From Pisaster brevispinus (taxonomy: Eukaryota; Echinodermata; Asteroidea; Forcipulatida; Asteriidae): 64,000 bases of DNA. Made by a program: the position numbers and the translations under genes. The stretch is from the NCBI GenBank assembly GCA_023634235.1, contig JAMKCF010000007.1, forward strand, positions 22,760,592 to 22,824,591, written 5' to 3'. Below the pieces are notes generated by a model. The model ran no database searches. It saw nothing but the letters and a program-made list of their open reading frames with translations, and had not been told where the DNA came from. Below are positions 36,200 to 47,639 of this stretch, piece after piece. Positions within the stretch are counted from its first letter, which is position 1. Each line of letters begins with the position of its first letter.

Positions 36200-37200
36200 T
36201 GGGCATGAATGGAAGAAAACTATTATTTTTGTGTGTGGTATATGTTTGGTGTGAAGCTAAAGGGGGGAGTTGTTGTTTGGTGTATGGGAGGGTAAAATAG
36301 ATGTTTGAAACCTTGTAAGGGATGGGTGGAGGGGAATACAAATTAAAAAGGAGGAGTGTGATTGTATAAGCGTGATAGAAGGGCATGAAGGGGAGGGTTA
36401 GGGGAAGGTGGTATAAGGGAGTGATTGTAAGGGAGGGAGGTTGTAAAAGGGAATATGATATATTGGAGGAGTGTGAGAGGGATGGGGTAATGTAGTGGTA
36501 TTTGGGAGGGATGTTGGAGTGGTATAATTGGAAGGAAAGGGGAGAGTTAATGGAAGGGAGAGGAGAGTGGTGTAAGTAAGGGGTATAAAGGCTTGGGCAG
36601 TGTGAGGGTGTAAGGAAGGGTAATGTGAGGGGTTGGGAGGGATGGGGTAATGTAGTGGTATTTGGGAGGGATGTTGGAGTGGTATAATTGGAAGGAAAGG
36701 GGAGAGTTAATGGAAGGGAGTGGAGAGTGGTGTAAGGAAGGGGTATAAAGGCTGGGGCAGTGTGAGGGTGTAAGGAAGGGTAATGTGAGGGGTTGGGAGG
36801 GATGGGGTAATGTAGTGGTATTTGGGAGGGATGTTGGAGTGGTATAATTGGAAGGAAAGGGGAGAGTTAATGGAAGGGAGTGGAGAGTGGTGTAAGGAAG
36901 GGGTATAAAGGCGGGGGCAGTGTGAGGGTGTAAGGAAGGGTAATGTGAGGGGTTGGGAGGGATGAAAGTGGTATAAAATGGTATAAAGGGGTGTGAGGGA
37001 GGGTGACTTGATTTGATATGTGGATTCTAACTTACTATATCATTATAGAAAAGTGAATATGAAGTGTGAATTAATTAGGAAGGGTGTAAGGGGTGATGGT
37101 AGAAGTGGGGATGTGATATTAGGGTGGTATAAAAGAGAAGTGGTATAAGAAAAGGGTATATGGAAGATTGGGGGCATATGGAAATGGTGAGGTTGGGTGG
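36200..37200. repeat. Purine-rich tract with a 160-bp minisatellite
   Basis: The plus strand is strongly G+A-rich for about 1 kb. Within it, three nearly identical 160-bp units lie at 36,481-36,640, 36,641-36,800 and 36,801-36,960; each begins gatggggtaatgtagtgg. Short words such as ggtataa and gggaggg recur in the flanks, so the long unit probably arose from a simpler repeat. Confidence 0.9.
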
Positions 37201-37979
37201 GAAGTATTCAAACCTTTTTGGGACCACTTTTTGTCCCGCCTGATCTTACTTATGCTGCTTAATGCATGAAGGAAACAATTACGTGTGCATTTAAACAAGT
37301 CCTAATGTTTGATGATATGCAATTAGACTTGCAGAGTCTATAAGCATGCAAAGATGCATCAATTCAAGTGCAATAAGCATAAAACTATAACTTATTGAGT
37401 TATGTGTAAGTTGAGAGCTGCAAAGTACATTTAAAACAAAGTAATTATGATTACTAAAAAGCTCTTCAAATTTATTGAGCGTATGTAGAAAATGAGACAA
37501 GATTGTAGGGATTCATATATAAACACATAGAGACATCGTTGTGTACAGCATTAGTATTGTGGTTTAAACATGGAAACCATAATTTTGCTATGTCGATTTA
37601 GGTGTCCTGGGGCCTATACACCTGGCAGTGGCTATGCCAAAGATTACAGTACTGTAGCTCCACTGGGTGTGTCTATTTGAATAAACTTAATTATTCCTCA
37701 AAGAAATCTGAACAAAATCCACTCAGATTACCTTTGACTAATCTTAATCAGCTTACTTGAATTATGACAGAAGGAGATGGCTAGAAACACAGCATCCAAT
37801 CTGTTAGATGAGTAGAATATTCAAGCAATGATCTGTTGGACTATTATTACAGAGCGACACTCCCTACCTGGTTACTGGTAGAAGTCTGGCTGGGAACATT
37901 GCTAATGTGGAAATACCAAATTCTATATTTAAGTCTTTGTGTTGTGTGAATGACATGTAGTATGAATGGGTAACTTTGA

Positions 37980-39208
37980 GTCAGCCTTTTAGATTCTAAC
38001 TAGGCAGTTTATTCTTCTGATAAATATCAATACTGTTATGTTCAGGTCACTAAGGTCTTGCATGTATTTACACTGGCTGGCTCTATGCTTGTGTTATGAA
38101 TGAGTGTAGTGGGCTTGTGTGTGTGTTTTGTAAATGCATGGTAGCAGATCCGTCTGGAGGCTTGAAGGGAATGAAACCACACCTCAATTTCTGGAATAGT
38201 TCAACGTAATATTAAATGTCTACATTGAGTCTGAGTAAATATTAAAGACATTGAAGGCAATTGAAGTCCCTGGTATTACTGCTGCCTCTTAGTTTGGGTG
38301 AAGAGCCTACACGTTGATCGGAATGTTTATATTTTTGGTGAAATCAAACTCAGAATGTCATGATTCTACTAGACATGTTAGATCAAACCAGTACTCACAA
38401 ACCAGTACTCTATTTTAGTACAGTGAGGTGATCAACCAAGTGAATGTGTACAGCAAACAATTTTAATTGAGCAATGGGGATACATTTGGATGTTTTTCCT
38501 TCCTTTTTTTGAAATTTCAAATTAGTCCATGGTCTTCTGGTAATTTAAAACTTTAACACAGTTTGCAAATAACCAAATGCTGTATCTAATTGTTGTTGTT
38601 GATGTGTCTTCAACCTGTCACTGAATAATTCAGATGCATCAAATTGTTTACTTTGATCCCAAATCATGGCAGGTATAATACATGATTGGTAAAGATTAAT
38701 CAAATAATCTGTCATTGTTTTATTCTGAAAGCTTACTGTTTTCAAAAAGATAATAAGCTGTTTTAAAACGTACTTTTAAATTTACAGAGAATGAAGAAGA
38801 CCCCCAACCTTTGCTTCAAGCATGTCAAGAGAAACACAAGAAAAACGTCAATGTACAAGTCAAGTAAGACCAGCCTACCAAGAAGGTAATTGTTATGAAG
38901 TTTGTTGTTATAGAAACAATACGCATGCAGTGTATTGCATGTTTAGAGTGCATTGTGGTTCAAACCTTCATACATGTGGCTTTGTTATTACCAGGATCAA
39001 TGATTGCGCATGTGCACTTTATTGGCTGAACAATTTGCATTGTGTGTAGGTTCCGTCCCAACTTTAGAATCAACCCAACTTTAGTTGGTACTGGACCCAA
39101 TTGTGTTATAGCAGGTGCATTGTGCACAGTTCCATCACACTATCTGGCAATCCCAGTTATACTCCAGTTGAGACTGGTCCCAACTATAGTTGGGTTGATG
39201 CTTAAGTT
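37980..39208. other. Spacer between duplication copies
   Basis: It holds one exon-like stretch (next entry) and otherwise nothing recognisable. Confidence 0.4.
38788..38863 (+). other. Possible short exon
   Basis: A 76-bp stretch lies between ttttaaatttacag and the donor caa|gtaagacc. One frame reads NEEDPQPLLQACQEKHKKNVNVQV, polar and helix-prone. Its phase does not join cleanly to copy B of the exon-like block at 32 kb. Weakly supported. Confidence 0.2.
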
Positions 39209-42200
39209 GATCTTACATGTATGTGGAATGCTTTTATATTTGACATGTTTGAGAGGATGACATTACAATCTTTGATGAGAGGAACTTCTTAAAGATAATA
39301 ACCTGAACAGTTTATTATCAGGTACCTGACCGAATGATATTAATCATAAGTTAGACAAAGTACACTGATAAGAGGCACATCTCAAGTAAAAACAATCTTA
39401 TCCTATCTTATTATTTCCCATCCGTTAGCCAGTTTGGACCAGGGTTTCCTAAACTCAAACAGTGCCATCCATTGCATTGAAACATCCCGCTCGTTTAATT
39501 TTGTATGATATTAATTTCAAAGTTAAATCATAACAAGTCAAAAGTAATGCAACAGTCCGAAAAGTTACACTGGGAATTAGTGATCTTTTTATCAAAAATT
39601 TGAATGAACGCCCAATTTGCTCACATTGACTCAGCCAGCACTACTCAGCCAGCCCCCTCACCCCAATGAAAACACTAGCATTCTTGTGTATGCAGAGTCC
39701 GTATGGAGTCTCTAGGCTAAGTGAAGAATCTAGTTCTTTTTTGTTTTTTCAAAATTTCTGATCAGATCAATCCAGGACAGAGATACTGTATGATCGCTAA
39801 CCTGTTTGTTTGCAAGTTTGATTGTGTCTAAATCTCCTCTTTTTTTTTTACAGTTTAACATAGAAATTGATTAATTACCTCTAAATATTGTACTTTTAAA
39901 TCTATCTTAAGTTATTGCAGCTTTAGTGTCTGAATATAGTTGAGATTTGTTTTTTTCCTCCACAATTAATGATAATTTTTGTCTTCCCCCACATTTAATG
40001 AGTTTTAAACTCAGAGTAGAAAAATCCAATACATCAGAATAAGCAACGTGTACTAGCTGTTTCAACGACTGTTTAAGCAAATTGATATTTTATTAACTGT
40101 GTGTGTAGAAACTCTGTATAACTGCAACACAGACAGGCAACAATAGTAACTTACAAATTGAAAGTTGATTTTAAGTTCAATACTCACCATACAATACAAC
40201 CAAACAGACTGACTACAGTGGTACATGTACATGTAGCTCTGTGTACTCTTACAGTATAGCCAGACAACATTGGTAGTTTCTTACACAAGTTAAATATTCA
40301 GTACATGGTTCAGTGGTTTCTTTGTATGCTGTACCTAGCTGTACCAGTCAGCCAGCCTGTACAGTATTACTATGTGACTCTAGCAGGAAATTTAGCAAGT
40401 ATGAAGTGAAATGAAAAGTTTTATAACTGACTTTGACTTCAACATAACAGCAGACATTTGCATATTGCACAGTCCAAATGAAAGAATGAAACTATTGTTT
40501 TACCGTTTCCAGATCAGTGAGTTAAATCAATTAGGAACCTTGAATGTCCATAACTCCTCATTGCAATGATGCTTTGCCTTAAAAACTTATATTTATTGTT
40601 TTGTCATTGACTCTTAGGTTTATATTTGGAATAAAACACATGATTACAATATTTGTTCCAGTTGAATGAGCTCAAAAATAACAGCCTATACTTGTCTCAA
40701 ATTAGCCACTAACAGGCAGATTCATATACAAGAATGAAACTCTGAAGTGTGACACTGGTTCTGGTTGGATGAGCTTAAACAATAAAAAAATAAACAGGTG
40801 CAAATTTTATAAATGTATATTTGTCTTACCCCAAAGGGGAGGAAAAGTAGTTCATTAGCAATTACTTTCTGGCTGAGTACTTTTTGAAGTTTTGTGACTC
40901 TTCCTGTACAAACACACCTCAACGACATGATGTATACAATGTGTTGGGTGTGTGTATGAATCTTATCATGTGTTCCTTGCCTAGTTGTTTCTCTTCCTAG
41001 TCAGCCCTCACCCATCCTGAGCCTTTCTGAGACTCCCATTACATACCAAGTAGGCAGTGGTCAAGTGCATTCTTGTTAATGTCACCACCCCTAACATCAG
41101 TTGATCAAACAATTTGTTTTTCCATCGGTCAAGCCTTGGCAGCTTTGCTGTTCTAGTTGTTGTCATGAATTTAGCAAGGAAACTTGAGACCAGCCTGTGG
41201 CAATAGTCTGACAGTATTTAATCAGGAAACTTACATTTTGAACACTTAAAACCAATCGCAAAAGATAAACCTTTCTTTGTGACATTCCATGTATAAGTGT
41301 TTAATTGATACACAATGAATCTACTGAAAATACACCTGCTACTTTTTCGTTAATAATTACTGTTTGGGCACTGGTTTGAATTTGGCTGATTTTTATCACA
41401 ATGATTAAATTTTTTAAATCAGAACTCTGTTTGAGGTGTTTAATCTTGAACCATGATATTAAAAGAGTACTGTCATTAAACTGACCAAAATCTTTGAGTA
41501 TAATCCGTGGCTTAAGCCGTGTTCGCATTGGATTAATGTTTTACCGAGACCGTGGTTAACATTCCAATAGGTGAAACTTACCAGCGTCCGCACTTGGATT
41601 ATTGACGTGGGTAAACTAACTGACACGACCGGTAAAACTAACCGACTAACTTAGGACAGACACAAGAGGGCGCTATTGCCGTGACCTTTGACCGGGATGC
41701 ATGACAGCGAGAGTGCAACCGAACTTCCGTCCGTGTAAATTACATGTGCGTGGGACCTGTAAATACTTACATAATACGTGTACACTACGTGTGGCGCGGC
41801 GGGTCGGGGACCGGATGTGGCTTTTTACCGAGACAGCTTTTACCCAGATCGCGTTCGCACTGGACTTTTCGGCTCGGTTAAACTGACCTGGTCAATTTAA
41901 CCGGGCAGACGTGGGTCGGTTAAACTACCCATTCAGGTCGGGTAAGTTACCTGGGAGGGAAACTTCCTGGGCTGTTCACATTGGACTTAAAATGGTTAAG
42001 TTACCCATTTGCTCGGTTAGTTAACCCAAAATAAGTCCAGTGCGAACAGGGCTTTATACTTTGATTTTGACTCTTAACAAGTTTTTTCGGCTTATACACT
42101 GGGCGCCGCCTTTTGCACCAGTGTGATAATAATACAGAACAAGTGCACACTTGAAGGAAAGATTATTTGTAAAGTATCTGAATATGCAAAAAACATGAGT

Positions 42201-43143
42201 CAAACAACAATTTGTCGATGCACAAAGAACACCACGTAAATCATGAGCCAAAGTCATACGTGTTTTCGAGCAAGATTACCCTTGCAATAAACAGTGCAAG
42301 TCTTGCAAGTATTCAAAACTTTTTTGGTACCCCTTTGGTCCCACCTGATCTCACATATGCTGCTTGAATGCGTGAAGGAAATAAACTTGTGCATTTAAAC
42401 AGGTCCTAATGTTGGATGACATGCAATTAGACTTGCAGAGTCTTTAAGCATGAAACAATATGACATCCTTTTAAATGCAATAAACATAAAACTATAATGA
42501 GATATGTGTAAGTTGACAGCTACACAGTACAATTGAAACCAAAAAAATGAGATTTCCAAGAAAATCAGTGCGACCCATGGTTGTAAATCACTACTGTTTA
42601 GCACTTATAAATTATTTAGTGTAGGTAGAAAGTGAGACAAGACTAGGGATTATTATATAAACACCCATGTAGAGACATCGTTGGGTACAGCAGTGGTACT
42701 GTTCAGTACCACTTTGCTTGCTGTCCTATTGTGGCTTATACGTGGACACCATTATTTTGCTATGCCGATTTAGGTGTCATTTGGCCTATACCCCTGGCAG
42801 CGTCTATGCCAAAGATTACGGTAGCTCCACTGGGTGTGTCTGTTTGAACAAACTTAATTATTCCTCAAAGAAATCTGAACAAAATCCACCCAGATTACCT
42901 TTGACTAATCTTAATCAACTTACTTGAATTATGACAGAAGAAGATGGCTAGAAACACAGCATCCAATCTGTTAGATGAGTAGGATATTCAAGCAATGATC
43001 TGTTGGACTATTACACAGCGACACTCCCTATCTGGTACTGGTATAAGTCTCACTGTGAACATTGCTTATGTGGAAATACCAAATTCTATATTTAAGTCTT
43101 TGTGTTGTGTGAATGACATGTAGTTATGCATGGGTAACTTTGA
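39209..43143. repeat. Segmental duplication, copy 2
   Basis: Partner of 32,642-37,979. It lacks the hairpin-headed repeat and the purine-rich minisatellite but carries a Harbinger-like MITE (41,515-42,053). The block at 40,490-41,160 retains the terminus ggcagctttgctgttctagtt of the element family described at 2,865-3,856. Confidence 0.85.
41515..42053. mobile_element. PIF/Harbinger-like MITE (539 bp)
   Basis: The ends are inverted: AGCCGTGTTCGCATTGGA and, in reverse complement, AGCCCTGTTCGCACTGGA. They are flanked by TTA on both sides (41,512-41,514 and 42,054-42,056), the 3-bp target duplication typical of PIF/Harbinger elements. The interior has repeated ggttaaact and gttaacc words and a subterminal gcgttcgcactgg motif. 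It is absent from the matching part of duplication copy 1. No transposase is present. Confidence 0.75.
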
Positions 43144-44780
43144 TTCTGCAATGTACTTTAGCTGCTTTAGTTTATGTTGAAGCAATGGGCCCAACTGCAT
43201 GTATAAGTGTGTAATGGAACTGTATAGGTATGGAATACAGAAGGCAATAATCCTAACTTTCCAACTGAAAATTGATTTCAAGTTCAATATTCACCCTACA
43301 ATACAACCCTACAGACAGACTACATTGGTACATGTGGCTACATGTACACTTACAGTACAGACAGACAACAATGGTAGTTTGTGCTGACAGTCTCCTAGTG
43401 GCAGCCCTCTGATGGTCCACTGTTTACCTGCCATTTGCCCTTCCAATTGGGTTACTTCAAGAAATTTGTGTGGTTTTTGGGCGACATTTTACCGCATAAA
43501 ATCACTGGTACGTTTCTTTTATACCATTCCTGTGATAATTGTCCTGTGGTGGATAGAACCATGTGGCTAAAATAAAAATGGACACTGTGGTAATATGGTG
43601 TTATTTTTCCTGTGACAAAGCTTAATTAATGTGCAAAAGAAAGAATAGGTCTTTTGCAAAAGATTATTCCAGTTGTGTTGTGTAGTAGAAAACATTATTT
43701 GTTAAATTGTCTAAATAACATCACTGTAATTGTTCCAACCTTTGTTTTCATGGTAAAGAGCATAAAAAACAAAATTTAATGACACAAAATAAGGAGCACA
43801 TTTCAATGCAAACACAGGCATTGATTTCTCTCTTTTGTTCATATATGTGAAGATCTTTGTTGCTGTAAATGTTGCTTGGGTCAGTCGGATCGCAGTGCAG
43901 TGCAGTCTGGAGACAAGACAGCCATTGTAGTATGAGCTGTAGGTGTTCTGCTGACTTCCTGTCATAAGTTTGTTCCACCCAGTATTTCACTCAATCTCCA
44001 CAGAGCTTGAGTTTCTTGTATGTGAAACAAACTTTGTAGAACCCATAGAAATCTGTAATACATAATAGGGAAAATAATTAAAAATAGTTAAGCTGCCGTA
44101 TTTCACACACTTATGTTTAGTAGAAAAATGTAGACTCACAAATTTGAATACTAATGAAGTTGTACAGGTTGGCAAGGTTATTCCATCAGCCTTGTATTGT
44201 ACGGTACATGTAAAATAGATAGTATTCAATTATCATGAAATACTGAATGATTACATTTACTACCTAAGAACTGATTTAATGTAAGGTAAATATCCAGTAG
44301 GCCTACCAATCCTCTACATAAATATCTTGGGCAGAGTCACTTCAACAAATAGCACTGACTTGAAAACAAATGAGCAAGCAGTAAGTTGCTGGACAAAGGG
44401 GTTGATAATTGAGAGGATTTTAGGTGCAAATTTTTACAGAAAATATGATCAAAAGAATTACTGATGAGGCCGCAACGGAGGTTAAAAAAAAATAAAAAAT
44501 GGAAAATATATTTGGTATAGTGTCTGCTTAAATTTGTGCCAAAGCTTTCCTTAAAGCTTCAATTTCAACCAACCATTTCCACTACATGAGAATGCGTATA
44601 AATAAAAATTAACTGTTTTCTAAAACGTACATTACAATACTTAACAAAAATTAGTTCAAAGCAGGAAACAAATCTGCCGGGTCAGGCACGGAAAATGTAA
44701 AAAACTGTAACTCAGTGCCACTGCGTAGAGTGACCATTTCACTAGTCCTAGAGAAAACAAAATAAATAAATGAGATTGAT
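43144..44780. other. Non-coding stretch
   Basis: Apart from the partial dispersed repeat at about 43,250-43,390, nothing supported was seen here. Short open frames overlap each other without domains. Confidence 0.45.
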
Positions 44781-44785
44781 AACGT

Positions 44786-45110
44786 ACTTACAATGTATCA
44801 GTGACCAGAGCTCCGTTAAGCTGGTTGTCGATGTCGGTCTGCTTTCAGTTTTTGAGCGGCAATCAGCTGGTTGCTGATGTCGGCCCGTGTCAAGTTTTTG
44901 GGCGCAGGCCTCTAGTGATATGCTGCTGGTTTCTGATGCCCGTTCGCCATCGATTTTTGGGCGGCAGGGCTCTGGTGGTATATCACTGGTAGCAGATGAT
45001 AGTCCACTGATTCTTTTTGAGCAATAGGGGCCTCCTATTGGTATGGTGCTGGTTGTCGAGGTTGGTCCGCCATCGATTACACAGGGGCAGGCCACTAATT
45101 GTATGCCACT
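44786..45110 (-). CDS. Possible exon with degenerate ~20-residue repeats (unrecognised)
   Basis: On the minus strand an open frame contains four or five diverged repeats that begin with Cys and hold a Ser/Thr-rich centre: CVIDGGPTSTTSTIPIGGPY, CSKRISGLSSATSDIPPEP, CRPKIDGERASETSSISLEA, CAQKLDTGRHQQPAD, CRSKTESRPTSTTSLTELWS. It ends at a strong donor-like gtaagtacg just after the codons for SLIH. The frame has no Met of its own that is convincing, and upstream it merges with the 29-bp minisatellite. Divergence at DNA level with the open frame kept hints at coding history, but the family is unknown and expression is unproven. Confidence 0.25.
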
Positions 45111-45148
45111 TGGCTACCACTAGCGGAATGCCATTGGTTTTAGGTGAA

Positions 45149-45690
45149 ACCAAGTAGCCATATACTTCCATTGTGTAACCCAGTAGCCAAGTAGTTCCTT
45201 TGTGTAACCCAGTAGCCAAGTACTTCCATTGCGTAACCCAGTAGCCAAGTAGTTCCATCATGTAACCCAGTAGCCAAGTACTTCCATTGTGTAACCCAGT
45301 AGTCAAGTAGTTCCTTTGTGTAACCCAGTAGCCAAGTACTTCCATTGTGTATCCAGTAGGCAAGTACTTCCATTGTGTAACCCAGTAGCCAAGTACTTCA
45401 TTGTGTAACCCAGTAGCCAAGTAGTTACTTTGTGTAACCCAGTAGCCAAGTACTTCCATTGTGTATCCAGTAGCCAAGTACTTCCAATGTGTAATCCAGT
45501 AGCCATGTACTTCCATTGTGTAATCCAGTAGCCAAGTACTTCCAATGTGTAATCCAGTAGTCATGTACTTCCATTGTGTAACCCAGTAGGCAAGTACTTC
45601 CATTGTGTAACCCAGTAGCCATGTACATGTACTTCCATTGTGTAACCCAATAGCCATGTACTTTCATTGTGTAACCCAGTTCCCAGTAGT
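45149..45690. repeat. 29-bp minisatellite
   Basis: About 18-19 copies of cccagtagccaagtacttcc plus attgtgtaa (29 bp), with alternating variants (cttcca/gttcct) and a few 28-bp units. The minus strand of the unit contains no stop in any frame, so three overlapping open frames of up to 224 codons arise. They reflect the repeat sequence, not genes. Confidence 0.92.
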
Positions 45691-45699
45691 TGTGCAATC

Positions 45700-47635
45700 C
45701 CATTATGTAAATCAGCAGTTCTCTGAATCCCTAATCCCTCCATTGTGTTACCCAGAATTTCTTTGTAGCAGGATTTGGGGTGCATGCAGCATTCAGCCTG
45801 CTATTGCTAAAAACCATGGTTTTCCTGCATGAAGGGGAAAAAGTGACGCATGCAACTTTTTAATTTGGATTTAACTTTATTGTTATCCTGCTATTGCTTA
45901 AATCAAGGTTGTCATGCATCAAGGGAACTTCGCATCATAAATGAATGATTCAAATTTCACATTAGTTGCTATAGACATGCATGGACAACAGTCATGAACA
46001 GGTGTACTAACCTTGAGTATTGCAAGAGAGAGAGAGTAGGTGATCAGATGATTGTTGAATCCAGAGTGAGCAAGATGGTGTGAGAAGTGATCGCGAATTT
46101 ATAATATTGTCACCAGGCATAGCGACATCATAATGCTTTATCCTGAAGATTCTGGTATTGTGAAATAAGTACTGGTCCAGTATTGCACTGTTAGCTACAA
46201 GCTCTGCTGTCTTGTGAAATTGTACCCCTTGAGCTCTGGGTCAGGTATGCACTAAGCACTACCATGGTCGTACTGTGTTTGTGCTTGCAACGTGATACAC
46301 TTCAATTCAATGGAGTAGTCCAAACAATGAAATGTGGTTGCTGCCTATGCTGCCTTGAGGTAGGGTAGTGGTAGACTGGTCCCCTTTCTTTATCCACAAG
46401 GGAAAAGACAGGCATTGGCCTTACAAACCCAATCATTTCCAATGACTTCATTGGCTAAATGGCAGTGACTTAAGTTTTTCCATATCTGTGTTATGATTGG
46501 TCAGAGGTGATGTAGTTTTTGAGTTTGCACTTTTGGTTGGCTGCATGCATTGTGTGCATAATGTTTACATGCATATAAAGCTGTTTTATTCAATATTTAA
46601 TAGAGTGTAGTCAGAATTGACTGTGAATGGATGTGAGGTCAAAGGTACATCTGGCAGCATCCAGCTAGGCACTCATTAGCCAGATATCTGGCGTTATTCG
46701 TGCCTCTAAGTGTGATGTCGTATGTTCAGGCTAGGGTGGTGGTGGACAGTTCCATTTCATGTGGTAGTCTTGCTGGGGGGCACTTCCTGCCACTTTGTTT
46801 TTATAATTACTAGAGATATTTAAGGAAATGTTCTTTCTCATGAAAGTAACACTCTCTTCCAATGTACTCGAATCAGGGGTCTGGAACAGAGATAGACAGT
46901 GAAAAGAATGGGGGAGGGGGTGGAAGGAGAACAGTTTCATGACTGGGCCTCGTACCCTCCCCTTTATGGAAAAACATGTAAGTTCACTTGAATTATCCCT
47001 TTGAGTTCTGGGAGGTTTAATTTGCGCAAATTTCACTCCCTCTACACTGAGCACTCTTGTTCACCCCACCACCATCTGTACCCTACCCTGTCACCCTTAC
47101 TGTTCCCACCCACCTAGAGGTGCATCTAGAGGGGAGAAAGGGAGGCACATGGCCTTGGAAAATTGTCATCTCTCCATTTTGTTATGGATCATTATCAAAA
47201 CTTTGGAGCGCCCCCCCCCCTTAGATCGGCTAACCTGAAAATCTAAGCTCTAGGCTTGCCACTGATTATTGTAGTCACAACAATTTAAATGAAGGCGAAA
47301 AGGGACATTTATTTAAGGGCTTCTCAATTGATAAATTTTATTTTGCAAACACAAAGCACAAACATGGAATATTTTCACACTATTTCACACACATAAAACA
47401 GGGAATTAAAACGTTCTAATGGAACGTTCGGCTTAATCGGCATAATGCCGTGGTCAATTTAACACAAAAAATCATATGGGAATTTTTTTATTCAATTCGG
47501 TCTGATTTTGGGGTTCTTTATTTGTATTCAACCTGTTTTTTTTTTCAGTTCAGTGTGAAAATCTCTTTTTTGAAGTTGTGAGGCTCTGAGAAGAGCCGTT
47601 TGTGTTGTGGTGGTGAACTGATGATACTTGTGGTG
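45700..47635. other. Non-coding stretch
   Basis: About 1.9 kb with no supported ORF, RNA gene or repeat. It includes a short C tract near 47,212 and a GA microsatellite near 46,026. Confidence 0.45.
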
Positions 47636-47639
47636 GTGA

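Larger units (their letters stand above)
32642..37979. repeat. Segmental duplication, copy 1
   Basis: Two blocks of this segment are repeated downstream in the same order and orientation: 32,642-34,673 matches 39,209-40,984, and 37,202-37,979 matches 42,307-43,143. The middles differ. Copy 1 carries the hairpin-headed repeat and a purine-rich minisatellite. Similarity is high but with many small indels, so the duplication is not recent. No protein-coding gene is evident in either copy. Confidence 0.85.

Noticed and set aside
44340..44780. Possible 5' or 3' exon near the coding-like repeat
   Set aside because: No open frame continued across the gtaagtacg donor to a credible acceptor within the window.
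44983..45703. Three overlapping minus-strand frames repeating GYWVTQ/GLHNGST/TMEVL
   Set aside because: All arise because the 29-bp unit has no stop on that strand and cycles through the three frames.
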